Notes under the pieces: model-generated
Database searches by the model: none
What the model was told of the DNA's origin: nothing
What the model saw: the letters and a program-made list of their open reading frames with translations, nothing else
IMG/VR virus record: IMGVR_UViG_3300044631_002094
Location: 1-37,858 of that record
DNA length: 37,858 nucleotides
From: a virus
Direction: 5' to 3' (one strand)
Made by a program: the position numbers and the translations under genes
Part shown: positions 29,400 through 36,494 of the stretch, piece by piece
Layout of the letters: every line of letters begins with the position of its first letter
Position numbering within the stretch: the first letter of the stretch is position 1

Positions 29400-29699
29400 T
29401 TAGTATTTCCCCAAGCGTTTGATGTCGCGGTCAAGGTCATCTGGCCCGAAGGTGTCCATGGGCTTGATTCTGGCTGTGTTGTTTTCGCGCACTACGGCTT
29501 GTTCTGGTTCAAGGTACTTGAGGGGCTTTTCAGGCTCAAATTGAGGAATTGTAACCACGCCTGTGATGGTCATGCCGATCATCATCATGATTAAAGCAGA
29601 CGTGCTTTGCATTTTGATTTGGATTGAGTTTGTAGGGATCACTTGGGATAGTCCCCACATAGCGGCGGCAGCGATAAAGAGGTATTGAAACGGTAACAT
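29400..29699 (-). CDS. Two-pass membrane protein
   Basis: 99 aa, AAGGAG ribosome-binding site. Hydrophobic helices near 4-21 and 33-52, then a soluble tail rich in charged residues (PEKPLKYLEPEQAVVREN). Last gene of the leftward early-type cluster. No family recognised. Confidence 0.72.
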   Translation of the reverse strand: MLPFQYLFIAAAAMWGLSQVIPTNSIQIKMQSTSALIMMMIGMTITGVVTIPQFEPEKPLKYLEPEQAVVRENNTARIKPMDTFGPDDLDRDIKRLGKY

Positions 29700-29732
29700 G
29701 GTAGTGGTCTCCTTGTTGGTTGATGTGTGTAT

Positions 29733-29755
29733 ACCATACCAACAAAGGGTTAAAA
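29733..29755 (-). promoter_or_regulatory. Leftward promoter with weak -35
   Basis: -10 TATGGT (29738-29733) preceded by TTGG (extended -10-like TGG), then ATACACAC. No clear -35 at 17 bp. Right half of the GTGTAT-N3-ATACAC dyad is intact. Confidence 0.55.
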
Positions 29756-29757
29756 AA

Positions 29758-29889
29758 TTATTGATTTTCCAGTTCTTTTTTCAATTTTAGAATCAAAGGT
29801 TTTGCTGCCTCTGGTAGGGGTTTTCCGGTCATGGATTTAAGGATTGATCCTTTAAGGAGATAAATCAGGGTGTAGATTTCATATTGCAT
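29758..29889 (-). CDS. Small hypothetical protein (43 aa)
   Basis: ATG at 29889, 4 bp after the upstream stop; 43 codons to TAA. Front part IYTLIYLLKGSILKSMTGKP, then a Lys/Leu-rich helix. Weak ribosome-binding site, so translation may be coupled to its neighbour. Family unknown. Confidence 0.55.
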   Translation of the reverse strand: MQYEIYTLIYLLKGSILKSMTGKPLPEAAKPLILKLKKELENQ

Positions 29890-29893
29890 GGTG

Positions 29894-30232
29894 TTAGTCC
29901 AGTTTTATGTTGATGGGGTTTGTTTGGAGATATTCGTTTACCATTTCATCCACCAAAGGCTTTAGGCGGTTGTATTCGTCGTTGCGTATTTGTTGAATTT
30001 GGCCGTTTGTCATACCCGTGGTGCAAACGCTATGTTCGTAAGCTACGGCCATAGATGTGGCATAGTCTTTTTTCAAAGTTTCAATAAAATACTGTTTTGA
30101 AAAGTATTTTTTATGCTGTGATTTTTGATGAAACAAAAAGTGATCTTCCACGTTTTTAACATACTTACAAAAGCATATAGTAAACTTATGTTTAAGTTTA
30201 AAATCAATAATTTTGCATAGATTGACGTACAT
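29894..30232 (-). CDS. Hypothetical protein
   Basis: 112 aa. First half is basic with three Cys and His (NLCKIIDFKLKHKFTICFCK), second half soluble and helical (MTNGQIQQIRNDEYNRLKPL). Starts 5 bp after the upstream stop. No recognised domain. Confidence 0.62.
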   Translation of the reverse strand: MYVNLCKIIDFKLKHKFTICFCKYVKNVEDHFLFHQKSQHKKYFSKQYFIETLKKDYATSMAVAYEHSVCTTGMTNGQIQQIRNDEYNRLKPLVDEMVNEYLQTNPINIKLD

Positions 30233-30236
30233 GTGT

Positions 30237-30500
30237 TTAATCCAAGATTGAGAAGACGTTTTTTTCGTCGGTTTTGGTGCGTTTCCGTTTCATAAAGAAG
30301 TGGATGGAATCGGCAAGGGATGCTAGGGCGATACAGAGGCACAGGCTGGCTAAGCCAACGCCCAGAGGGGCTAGGATCACGGGCAAAGGTAGGGATGTGC
30401 CGTCATCTTGTTTAAGCAGGTATAAAAAGCCAGAGCATAGCAGCAAAGACAGAATGATAAAAAACAGATCAAAAATGATGTAAAAGGCTGGGCTTTTCAT
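30237..30500 (-). CDS. Two-pass membrane protein
   Basis: 87 aa from ATG 30500 (TGATGGAATT upstream); a longer in-frame start at 30542 lies inside the preceding gene. Hydrophobic helices near 5-29 and 40-68, with a basic cytoplasmic end (KRKRTKTDEKN). Unknown role; phage membrane proteins in early clusters often act in exclusion. Confidence 0.68.
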   Translation of the reverse strand: MKSPAFYIIFDLFFIILSLLLCSGFLYLLKQDDGTSLPLPVILAPLGVGLASLCLCIALASLADSIHFFMKRKRTKTDEKNVFSILD

Positions 30501-30507
30501 AATTCCA

Positions 30508-30738
30508 TCACGATACGATTTTGTAGTGTTCTGTCCATTCACGCGGCATGGACGCTTTAAGCAGCATCAAATCATGGTTGATGTTCTTGATCTCTGTTCT
30601 GCATTCTGCCAGCGTTACGGTTGCTCTACGGCCTTCTTCATGAACAAAGAGGGCCTTGTGTCCGTGTTCTTCCATTTGGTCCATGCAGCGCGTATAAAAG
30701 CCGAGGTCGCGTAGTTTTTGGATGTAGATGGTGTTCAT
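30508..30738 (-). CDS. Hypothetical protein
   Basis: 76 aa, AAAGGAGC ribosome-binding site. The N-terminal pattern YIQKLRDLGFYTRCMDQMEE and a helical end (IKNINHDLMLLKAS). Small, soluble. The preceding gene's last codons provide its ribosome-binding site. Confidence 0.65.
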   Translation of the reverse strand: MNTIYIQKLRDLGFYTRCMDQMEEHGHKALFVHEEGRRATVTLAECRTEIKNINHDLMLLKASMPREWTEHYKIVS

Positions 30739-30740
30739 GG

Positions 30741-30926
30741 TTATGCTCCTTTGGTTTGGAGGTTAATGAGTAGGGGATTCTCGCGCTCTAATTTTTCTGC
30801 TATGTGCAAGATGTGGATAGTCAAACATTCCCTTGTTAGTACAATATCCGAATCCGATGGATAAATATGCTCTGGAAATACCTCTCTCAGATAGGCATAT
30901 ACTTTGTTCACTCGTGTTTCAGTCAT
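30741..30926 (-). CDS. Hypothetical protein
   Basis: 61 aa, MTETRVNKVYAYLREVF..., ending LQTKGA. The bases coding for KGA and the stop (AAAGGAGCATAA) also form the ribosome-binding site of the next gene. Mixed alpha/beta; function unknown. Confidence 0.65.
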   Translation of the reverse strand: MTETRVNKVYAYLREVFPEHIYPSDSDIVLTRECLTIHILHIAEKLERENPLLINLQTKGA

Positions 30927-30929
30927 TGG

Positions 30930-31181
30930 TTATGCTCCTTTGATTGTGATTGGGTGGGTTATGGTTGGGAATCTAAGGGGATTGTATTCTCGCCAAGTCA
31001 AAGACGTTTCTGCGTGTTCTTTGCCCCATTTGTTGGTTAGGCGCGGGCTATTCAGTTTCTGTTGCTCTAGCAGCACGTAAGCGGCGAAGGCTTGTAGTTT
31101 TTCGCGTTCGTCGGTTTGTCCAAAGATTTGATTGATGAGATTGTCAATCATTTGGTAAGATAGGATGTTATTTTGGTTCAT
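30930..31181 (-). CDS. Hypothetical protein
   Basis: 83 aa; helical front (MIDNLINQIFGQTDEREKLQ), ending PITIKGA with the same ribosome-binding-site-in-stop layout as the next gene. No recognised domain. Confidence 0.65.
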   Translation of the reverse strand: MNQNNILSYQMIDNLINQIFGQTDEREKLQAFAAYVLLEQQKLNSPRLTNKWGKEHAETSLTWREYNPLRFPTITHPITIKGA

Positions 31182-31183
31182 AG

Positions 31184-31804
31184 TTATTCTTCTTTTCCAG
31201 TGTGACGTGTTTTATTGGGAAGCAATGTATTGTTAAAAACGGCACCTTTAAACGATGCTTTTCTAAACCACTGGGCATTATAAAAGTTGGCATTTGTAAG
31301 ATTGCAGTGATTAAAAATAGTTTCATCAAGGTAACTGTCTGAAAGATCGCAATCCGTGAAATTTGATCCTGTAAAATCTGCGCCTCCAGCATATGCGCCA
31401 GAAAGATTGGCTTTATTAAAATTACAGTTGGTGAGTTTTGACTTGTGAAAGCTAACTCTAAGTCGATGCCCGCTAAAATCAGAACCTGAAAAGTCGGCAT
31501 ACGAAAAGTCTGTTTTTTCATTTCCTGAAAAGCCTGATTCCGTAAGGATAATGCCTCTAAAATCTCTCCGACCGTGGTAATAGGCCGTGGCCAATTCGCA
31601 TCCTGTGAAATAAACCTTTTCTGGAGGATGTTGATCCTTTTGTTTGATAAGGTGTTTGATCAGGAGTTCCATGGATTTGGGGATGGGGTATTCGCCGGAT
31701 TCATAGGATCGGATCGTGCGAACGCATTTTCCCACAAGAACGCATAGTCTTGTCTGGGAAACGCCCAAGTCTAGCCTTGCTTGTTTAAATTGTTCGGGTG
31801 TCAT
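31184..31804 (-). CDS. Xre-type HTH fused to pentapeptide repeats
   Basis: 206 aa. Residues 1-55 are an XRE/Cro HTH (FKQARLDLGVSQTRLCVLVG, then TIRSYESGEYPIP). Residues about 65-190 are pentapeptide repeats (DFSYA, DFSGS, NFNKA, NLSGA, DFTGS, NFTDC, DLSDS, NLTNA), about 24 units, roughly six coils of beta-helix. Ribosome-binding site AAAGGAAC; overlaps the upstream gene by 4 bp. DNA-binding plus possible DNA-mimic domain suggests a regulator or topoisomerase-directed factor; inferred. Confidence 0.82.
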   Translation of the reverse strand: MTPEQFKQARLDLGVSQTRLCVLVGKCVRTIRSYESGEYPIPKSMELLIKHLIKQKDQHPPEKVYFTGCELATAYYHGRRDFRGIILTESGFSGNEKTDFSYADFSGSDFSGHRLRVSFHKSKLTNCNFNKANLSGAYAGGADFTGSNFTDCDLSDSYLDETIFNHCNLTNANFYNAQWFRKASFKGAVFNNTLLPNKTRHTGKEE

Positions 31805-32238
31805 TTGTGGTGGTTCCTTTGCGGCTTTGGTTCATAGTCGGGATCGAGAAAAAAATCGGTGTAGGCTTTATAGAGGCCCGATAAAAAAGCCGGTTCCATT
31901 TCCTTTCTTTGATCCAGGTCTGGATAGAATTTTTGATGCACTTCATGGTTTTCATACGGTGTTTTGATGACATAGTTTGTTATAATTTCGTCACCAAAAT
32001 TTATTGAAAATGAATTGTTTACCATTCCAGGTAAAAACCATGTCAAGGTGAATTTCCTACCGGAAAAAGCAAGATTGACTTTGGGGTAAAACGGATCGCC
32101 TGTGCGGCTGTGATAATACAGCGGCAAAAGATTGCAGATTATGTCTAGGGTTTCGCGCTCTGTTTCAAAAAGATTCCGATTAAGTTGTGCCTCTAGTTCG
32201 ACAAGGCAATGGGTTTTTAAAAAATTTTCGTCGGTCAT
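31801..32238 (-). CDS. Hypothetical protein coupled to HTH-pentapeptide gene
   Basis: 145 aa, overlaps both neighbours by 4 bp (ATGA). Mixed alpha/beta; LEAQLNRNLFETERETLDII and an acidic C-terminal part rich in Asp/Pro (FFLDPDYEPKPQ). Unknown. Being coupled to the fusion protein on both sides suggests a common function. Confidence 0.68.
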   Translation of the reverse strand: MTDENFLKTHCLVELEAQLNRNLFETERETLDIICNLLPLYYHSRTGDPFYPKVNLAFSGRKFTLTWFLPGMVNNSFSINFGDEIITNYVIKTPYENHEVHQKFYPDLDQRKEMEPAFLSGLYKAYTDFFLDPDYEPKPQRNHHK

Positions 32239-32435
32239 GGTTGGTTTCCTTTTTCAAGCGTGGTGATTCTGGCCTCTAGGCGCAAGTATGCTTTGCTGTT
32301 TTCGGCGCAACGATCATGCAATCGTTTAATGTCTTCCACAGTCCGTCTGTCTTGTCTGAGGGACAGATAATGCAGCAGGGTAAAGCCAAAACAGATAATG
32401 GCTAGAATGGTTAGAATGATACTGGATAGGGTCAT
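32235..32435 (-). CDS. Small membrane-anchored coiled-coil protein
   Basis: 66 aa from ATG 32435 (AAAAGGAAAC upstream). One transmembrane helix (residues 4-24) then a charged coiled coil (RTVEDIKRLHDRCAENSKAY). Its last codons supply the next gene's ribosome-binding site. Unknown. Confidence 0.65.
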   Translation of the reverse strand: MTLSSIILTILAIICFGFTLLHYLSLRQDRRTVEDIKRLHDRCAENSKAYLRLEARITTLEKGNQP

Positions 32436-32457
32436 AAACGTTTCCTTTTGTTGGTAT

Positions 32458-32763
32458 TTAAAAGTCTTGAGCAATAAAGCGGCCATCTTTCAAAAGAATG
32501 ACTGTGGTCAGTTTTTTGAGATCATGTAGTGATTCCACGCTTGGCGCAAAGGTTGCGTTATACTCGTCAAGGCTTTTGTAAATGCTATAGTCTTGCACGA
32601 GATCAGAGATTTTAATTATCACAGGCTTTTTACCTATCTCTGAAAAATCCTCAAGGTATTGAGCAAGCGCAAAACACGCTTCATAATCTTTCTTCCAAGT
32701 GCCATAATTGGTTTTGCCGAGCATGTCAGCGACATCTTCGACGGTGTGAGTTGTGATCAGCAT
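32458..32763 (-). CDS. Hypothetical protein
   Basis: 101 aa from ATG 32763 (AAAAGGAAACC upstream). Mixed alpha/beta (VEDVADMLGKTNYGTWKKDY, later LKKLTTVILLKDGRF). Unknown domain. First gene after the promoter at 32800-32828. Confidence 0.65.
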   Translation of the reverse strand: MLITTHTVEDVADMLGKTNYGTWKKDYEACFALAQYLEDFSEIGKKPVIIKISDLVQDYSIYKSLDEYNATFAPSVESLHDLKKLTTVILLKDGRFIAQDF

Positions 32764-32799
32764 TGGTTGGTTTCCTTTTGATTTGTTGATGATAGATAT

Positions 32800-32828
32800 A
32801 CAATACGGCAATACTTGCAGGATGTCAA
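32800..32828 (-). promoter_or_regulatory. Promoter with operator in the spacer
   Basis: -35 TTGACA (32828-32823), 17-bp spacer, -10 TATTGT (32805-32800). The spacer (32806-32820) holds CGGCAATACTTGCAG, 13 of 15 bases like the perfect palindrome in the promoter at 34670-34698, at the same place next to the -10. Confidence 0.78.
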
Positions 32829-32842
32829 GGAAGAAATTGCAT

Positions 32843-33037
32843 CTAAACGGGAAGATATCCGATTTGGAGGGCCTCTTTGATTGTGTATTGTCCGAAGTAT
32901 TTTGCTGCTTCTTTACTAATAAATTCCACGCGCTCCATTTTGGTATATAGCGTTTTGCCTTGTGATTTTACGATATAGGCGGGAACGTATCCGCCTTTGT
33001 TGCCTTTGATGATTCGGAGGATAATTTTGGGATTCAT
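32843..33037 (-). CDS. Hypothetical protein
   Basis: 64 aa, AAAGGAAAC ribosome-binding site. Lys-rich beta/alpha (RIIKGNKGGYVPAYIVKSQG, EFISKEAAKYFG). No motif recognised. Confidence 0.65.
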   Translation of the reverse strand: MNPKIILRIIKGNKGGYVPAYIVKSQGKTLYTKMERVEFISKEAAKYFGQYTIKEALQIGYLPV

Positions 33038-33061
33038 GGTTAGGTTTCCTTTGTGTTGTGT

Positions 33062-33292
33062 TTAGTCTTTTTCAAGTCTGTATTTTTTTAAACAGAATCG
33101 AAGTTCTGCTCTAGAACACGGACCAATAATAATAAAATCCCATTGATTCCCATCCGCATCGATAAACAAGTCAGGGTTTTCTTTATCCAACGATCCTCTT
33201 TCAACCTCTTTGTGGGAATACTTAATGCATCCTGTTTCATACCACCAAGATAAAATGTTTGCGTATTTGTGGTTCCTGTTTTCGCTGGGCAT
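33062..33292 (-). CDS. Hypothetical protein
   Basis: 76 aa from ATG 33292 with AAAGGAAACC; the longer in-frame reading up to 33427 runs into the promoter and micro-gene. Pattern WWYETGCIKYSHKEV and DADGNQWDFIIIGPCSRAEL. Unknown function. Confidence 0.65.
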   Translation of the reverse strand: MPSENRNHKYANILSWWYETGCIKYSHKEVERGSLDKENPDLFIDADGNQWDFIIIGPCSRAELRFCLKKYRLEKD

Positions 33293-33321
33293 GGTTTTGG
33301 TTTCCTTTGTGTTGTGTTGGT

Positions 33322-33384
33322 TTAGTGAGAGCCCCAGACAAAAAAGGCTAGGGCAATCACGGATAGGGTTTCGAGAAAAGACAT
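33322..33384 (-). CDS. 20-aa membrane micro-peptide
   Basis: ATG at 33384 after AAAAGGA; 20 codons to TAA. Peptide SFLETLSVIALAFFVWGSH is almost wholly one membrane helix. First reading frame after the promoter at 33417-33445. Real translation is uncertain but the placement is right for a gene. Confidence 0.45.
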   Translation of the reverse strand: MSFLETLSVIALAFFVWGSH

Positions 33385-33416
33385 AGTAACATTCCTTTTG
33401 ATGTTGGTGTATAGAC

Positions 33417-33445
33417 ACAATACACAAAAGTGGTTAAGGAAAGGT
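33417..33445 (-). promoter_or_regulatory. Leftward promoter with poor -35
   Basis: -10 TATTGT (33422-33417) preceded by TGTG; -35 position reads ACCTTT. GTGTAT precedes as left half of the dyad seen elsewhere. Confidence 0.5.
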
Positions 33446-33469
33446 TAGGGTTTGGCTTCCTTTGTTGGT

Positions 33470-33576
33470 TTCTGCATTCTTTCTGCAATTAAACAATGAC
33501 AAATACTTGATTTTTATTGTTTAATTCCATTTTTCTTTCTGCAAGTCAGTCTTTTTATTCTGCATTCTTTTTGCAA
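33470..33576. repeat. 11-bp inverted repeat flanked by 19-bp direct repeats
   Basis: AATTAAACAAT (33487-33497) and ATTGTTTAATT (33516-33526) are perfect complements with an 18-base loop. TTCTGCATTCTTTCTGCAA (33470-33488) recurs with one mismatch at 33558-33576, and a partial copy at 33532-33545. No gene in 33446-33599 and no terminator-like T-run. Confidence 0.78.
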
Positions 33577-33599
33577 GTTGCTACACAAGAGTTTGGTCA

Positions 33600-34037
33600 C
33601 TAAAGTTCTTCTTTTTCAGTTGTTTTTTTTTCTGGGGCATAATGAATAGCCACTTGAAACATCGTTTTTGTGATTGGAAAGTAAAACCCTTGGGAATCTT
33701 TAAGACAGTAGTCCGTTTTTAAATAATCGTTATTTTCTAGAGATTTTTCGATCAGTCTCGCTTCTTTAATGATTGGCAAGTTTTCGTTACTAAGTCCTAA
33801 AGTATATTTTTTCTTAATGTCATTTAAGCGGTCTTGCGCTTTTTCCCGCGCGTCATAATCAATGCCTTGATATTCTACGGGGTGAAGTCCTTCGTCTATC
33901 AAATGCACAACAAGGTCGGCGCGGGTGTATATTTTGCCGTTTTCGGTGTATAAAATTTTTTGCGAAAGGTGTTTAGAGGCTTTGCCTGATTGCATGGGAG
34001 AAAGTGTTGATAAATAATTGTTTAAAGCTGCGTTCAT
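33600..34037 (-). CDS. Hypothetical protein
   Basis: 145 aa, AAAGGAAACC ribosome-binding site. Helical with Lys/Glu (YDAREKAQDRLNDIKKKYTL), beta end (QGFYFPITKTMFQVAIHY), acidic Lys/Glu tail. No recognised family. Confidence 0.68.
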   Translation of the reverse strand: MNAALNNYLSTLSPMQSGKASKHLSQKILYTENGKIYTRADLVVHLIDEGLHPVEYQGIDYDAREKAQDRLNDIKKKYTLGLSNENLPIIKEARLIEKSLENNDYLKTDYCLKDSQGFYFPITKTMFQVAIHYAPEKKTTEKEEL

Positions 34038-34105
34038 GGTCTTGGTTTCCTTTGTTGGTGAGATGAAGTGGGATAGTAAATCCCCCCTTTGTTGGTTGTT
34101 AAAAA

Positions 34106-34402
34106 TTAAAAGCCAGCCCTTGAGTCAACGGTGAAATTTCCTGTTGATTTGCAAAGACTGAAAACCACTTGAGATCCTTCTCTACAAGCGACAACGTTTT
34201 TTTTTCGTTTGCCACAAGGCCGAAAACAGCGTTTTTGGAATGTTTCGGCGCTTTCTTTATAAATATATCCGTAAGCCCAGAATTTTTCGGGTGTTTCTTG
34301 AATTTCAGAAGGAATCTGTAAACCAAAGGGCGCCTTGATGGCCTTTATGTGATTATAAAGATCTGTGCTGTTAGGGTTTTGGGTTTGTGTTGTGTTGGTC
34401 AT
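34106..34402 (-). CDS. Hypothetical basic protein
   Basis: 98 aa, AAAGGAAACC ribosome-binding site. Contains RCFRPCGKRKKNVVACREG with three Cys and many basic residues: a possible metal- or nucleic-acid-binding knot. A competing shorter frame at 34099-34326 has no ribosome-binding site. Unknown. Confidence 0.62.
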   Translation of the reverse strand: MTNTTQTQNPNSTDLYNHIKAIKAPFGLQIPSEIQETPEKFWAYGYIYKESAETFQKRCFRPCGKRKKNVVACREGSQVVFSLCKSTGNFTVDSRAGF

Positions 34403-34417
34403 GGCTTGGTTTCCTTT

Positions 34418-34621
34418 TTATAGAGATTCAGGGGTTACAAAAACAAACTGGCCTTTTGCAGTAAAGTTTTCATAGTTGGACAAAGGGGAAAGATAGTATT
34501 CCCCAAACAATCCGATATTTCTCGACCAGCGCACTTCATATAATTTTTTGTTGCTTTTTAAGATCGTTCTGCCTTCCTGATAAACAGAGCGCAGGGTTTC
34601 TTGTGTAAATTTTTTTGTCAT
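34418..34621 (-). CDS. Hypothetical protein, first gene of leftward cluster
   Basis: 67 aa from ATG 34621 with AAAGGAACCC; the longer in-frame reading to 34762 runs through the promoter. Begins MTKKFTQETLRSVYQEGR, then RNIGLFGEYYLSPLSNYEN. Directly behind the best promoter of the cluster. Unknown. Confidence 0.65.
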   Translation of the reverse strand: MTKKFTQETLRSVYQEGRTILKSNKKLYEVRWSRNIGLFGEYYLSPLSNYENFTAKGQFVFVTPESL

Positions 34622-34669
34622 AGTTTGGGTTCCTTTGTTGGTTGCGCTTGTGTTGTTGTTATTAAAGAT

Positions 34670-34698
34670 ACTATACTGCAATAATTGCAGCATGTCAA
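34670..34698 (-). promoter_or_regulatory. Strong leftward promoter with perfect palindromic operator
   Basis: -35 TTGACA (34698-34693), 17-bp spacer, -10 TATAGT (34675-34670). The spacer contains the palindrome CTGCAAT-A-ATTGCAG (34676-34690), suited to repressor binding between the hexamers. Confidence 0.85.
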
Positions 34699-34736
34699 CA
34701 CCTTTTTTTAAAAAAAATAGGAAAAAAAGAAAGGTC

Positions 34737-34765
34737 TTGATTTTATAGGGTTTTGTTGTCATACA
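34737..34765 (+). promoter_or_regulatory. Rightward late-operon promoter (weak)
   Basis: -35 TTGATT (34737-34742), 17-bp spacer, CATACA (34760-34765). Weak hexamers; a late activator is possible. Drives the terminase and so the whole virion operon. Confidence 0.5.
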
Positions 34766-34785
34766 TACACAAAAGGGAGGATTTT

Positions 34786-35229
34786 ATGGATGATAAAAAG
34801 CCAAAGAAAGCAGGAAGGCCAAAAGTCGATAAAAAGCCTTTGACACCAAAACAGATGAAGCTTGCTAGAAACATAGCCAGCGGAATGCCTCAGGTTGATG
34901 CTTACCGTGATGCTTACAATACAACAACGGACAATAAAAACACGCAGCGCGTGCGTGCTTATCATGAAGCACGTAAAGATAATGTTGCTGCTATGATACA
35001 AGAATTGAAAGAAAGAGCCGAGCAAGGCGTCGTGTGGACCCGTGAAATGGCCATGGCGGCACTGTTAGACACATACAAGATGGCTAGGGATCAAAACCAT
35101 GCACAAGGTGCCACAGGGGCTTTAAAAGAGCTAAATGCGATGTATGGTTACAATGAAGCAACAAAAATCAATATCGGTGGGCAGAAAGACAACCCTATAA
35201 TCGTCGCCCCTGATGAAAGAGATATTTGA
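34786..35229 (+). CDS. Terminase small subunit
   Basis: 147 aa from ATG 34786 with AAAGGGAGG. Basic N-terminus with KKAGRPKVDKK, then a helix-turn-helix (LTPKQMKLARNIASGMPQVD, AYRDAYNT) and an oligomerisation helix (ELKERAEQGVVWTREMAMAALLDT). This is the standard pattern of phage small terminases, which mark the packaging site for the large subunit. Its stop overlaps the large subunit start (TGATG). Confidence 0.85.
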   Translation: MDDKKPKKAGRPKVDKKPLTPKQMKLARNIASGMPQVDAYRDAYNTTTDNKNTQRVRAYHEARKDNVAAMIQELKERAEQGVVWTREMAMAALLDTYKMARDQNHAQGATGALKELNAMYGYNEATKINIGGQKDNPIIVAPDERDI

Positions 35230-36494
35230 TGCTTATTGCGTGGACGGATAAGCAAAAAGAGGCTTTAAAGCTACTTAGCAGCGATGCCAAGCATGTCATG
35301 CTTTACGGTGGTTCACGGTCGGGAAAAACTTTCCTCTTGACGCATACAGTCTTTCTTAGGGCTTTGAAGTATCCGAACACGCGCCACGCTATAATCAGGC
35401 AGACACAGACAGCAGCAAGGCGTTCGTTATGGCTTGGCACTGTGCAGGATGTGATAGCCAGCAGGTATCTTGGTGTGGCTCTCAAAGTGAACAAAACAGA
35501 GATGACAATCACCTTCCCCAACGGTTCCATGATTGAGATTATGGGCGTGGATGAGGGCGCGAAAGAAAAGATGTTGGGGAATGAATACACCACCATCTAT
35601 TTCAATGAATGTTCAGAGATGATGTTTTCCACCGTTTCCTTCATGTATTCACGGCTAAGCCAAAAGAGCGCAGCTAAGAATAAGTTTTTCTATGATCAAA
35701 ACCCGCCGCATGTTTCGCATTGGTCCTTTCCCATGTTCGTTCAGGGCATAAACTACTACAGCAAGGAAAAGCACACCAACCCTGCCGACTACGTGTCGCT
35801 TGTGCTTAATCCTGCCGATAACCTACAGAACATATCCAGTGATTATATCCAGCAGCTTATGGAGAACATGAATGAACAACAAAAACAACGATTTATCTTT
35901 GGCCAGTTTGCAAGTGATCCTGATGAAAAGACAGTCTTTACAAACTGGACTATTAAGGCCTTTGATACTGATCCTGATGCTGTCTTTCAGTTTGGGTGTG
36001 ATTGGGGCTTTAGTACAGATCCCACGGTATTGATACGCTGTTACCTAAAAGAGCGCACGTTATACATAGACCATGAGTTAGTTTTGAGGCAGTGCGACAT
36101 TATAGACCTTCCCAAGATTTTCCTAAGTATCCCTGAAAGCCAGCGATATGTGATTGTTGCGGATTGTACAAGGCCTGAAACAATATCGCACATGAGAAAT
36201 CACGGGTATCCCAAGATGATGCCTAGTTTGAAAGGCGCAAACAGTGTGGAGGAAGGTATAAACTTCCTGAAAGGGTACAAGATTGTTGTGCATCCACGGT
36301 GTGAGGAAACGATTAACGAACTATCCTTTTTTAGCTATGCCACCGATAAAGACAGCGGGAAGGTATTGCCAGAACTTGCAAAGAATCAATCGGATCATTG
36401 TATTGACGCTTTACGGTATGCGTGCGAAGGATTTAGTAAAGTGGCATCGCGTCGGATGCAGTACGCAGCACCTAGTAGGAGGATGATGGTTTAA
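35229..36494 (+). CDS. Terminase large subunit (packaging ATPase-nuclease)
   Basis: 421 aa from ATG 35229, overlapping the small-subunit stop; a TTG at 35226 would add one residue. Walker A GGSRSGKT at residues 27-34; Walker B TIYFNE with catalytic E127; nuclease acidic residues D258 (FGCDWGFSTDP), D312 (VIVADCTRP) and D389/D393 (QSDHCIDALRYA). This is the motor that pumps DNA into the procapsid and cuts concatemers. Overlaps the portal gene by 1 bp (TAATG). Confidence 0.95.
   Translation: MLIAWTDKQKEALKLLSSDAKHVMLYGGSRSGKTFLLTHTVFLRALKYPNTRHAIIRQTQTAARRSLWLGTVQDVIASRYLGVALKVNKTEMTITFPNGSMIEIMGVDEGAKEKMLGNEYTTIYFNECSEMMFSTVSFMYSRLSQKSAAKNKFFYDQNPPHVSHWSFPMFVQGINYYSKEKHTNPADYVSLVLNPADNLQNISSDYIQQLMENMNEQQKQRFIFGQFASDPDEKTVFTNWTIKAFDTDPDAVFQFGCDWGFSTDPTVLIRCYLKERTLYIDHELVLRQCDIIDLPKIFLSIPESQRYVIVADCTRPETISHMRNHGYPKMMPSLKGANSVEEGINFLKGYKIVVHPRCEETINELSFFSYATDKDSGKVLPELAKNQSDHCIDALRYACEGFSKVASRRMQYAAPSRRMMV

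Noticed and set aside
29331-29594. Rightward frame of 87 codons
   Set aside because: Lies antisense to the membrane gene at 29400-29699, and AAGGGAGG is 24 bases before the ATG, too far to serve it.
33470-33576. CRISPR array
   Set aside because: Only two to three copies, uneven spacing, unit 19 bp and no spacer-like regularity; no cas genes.
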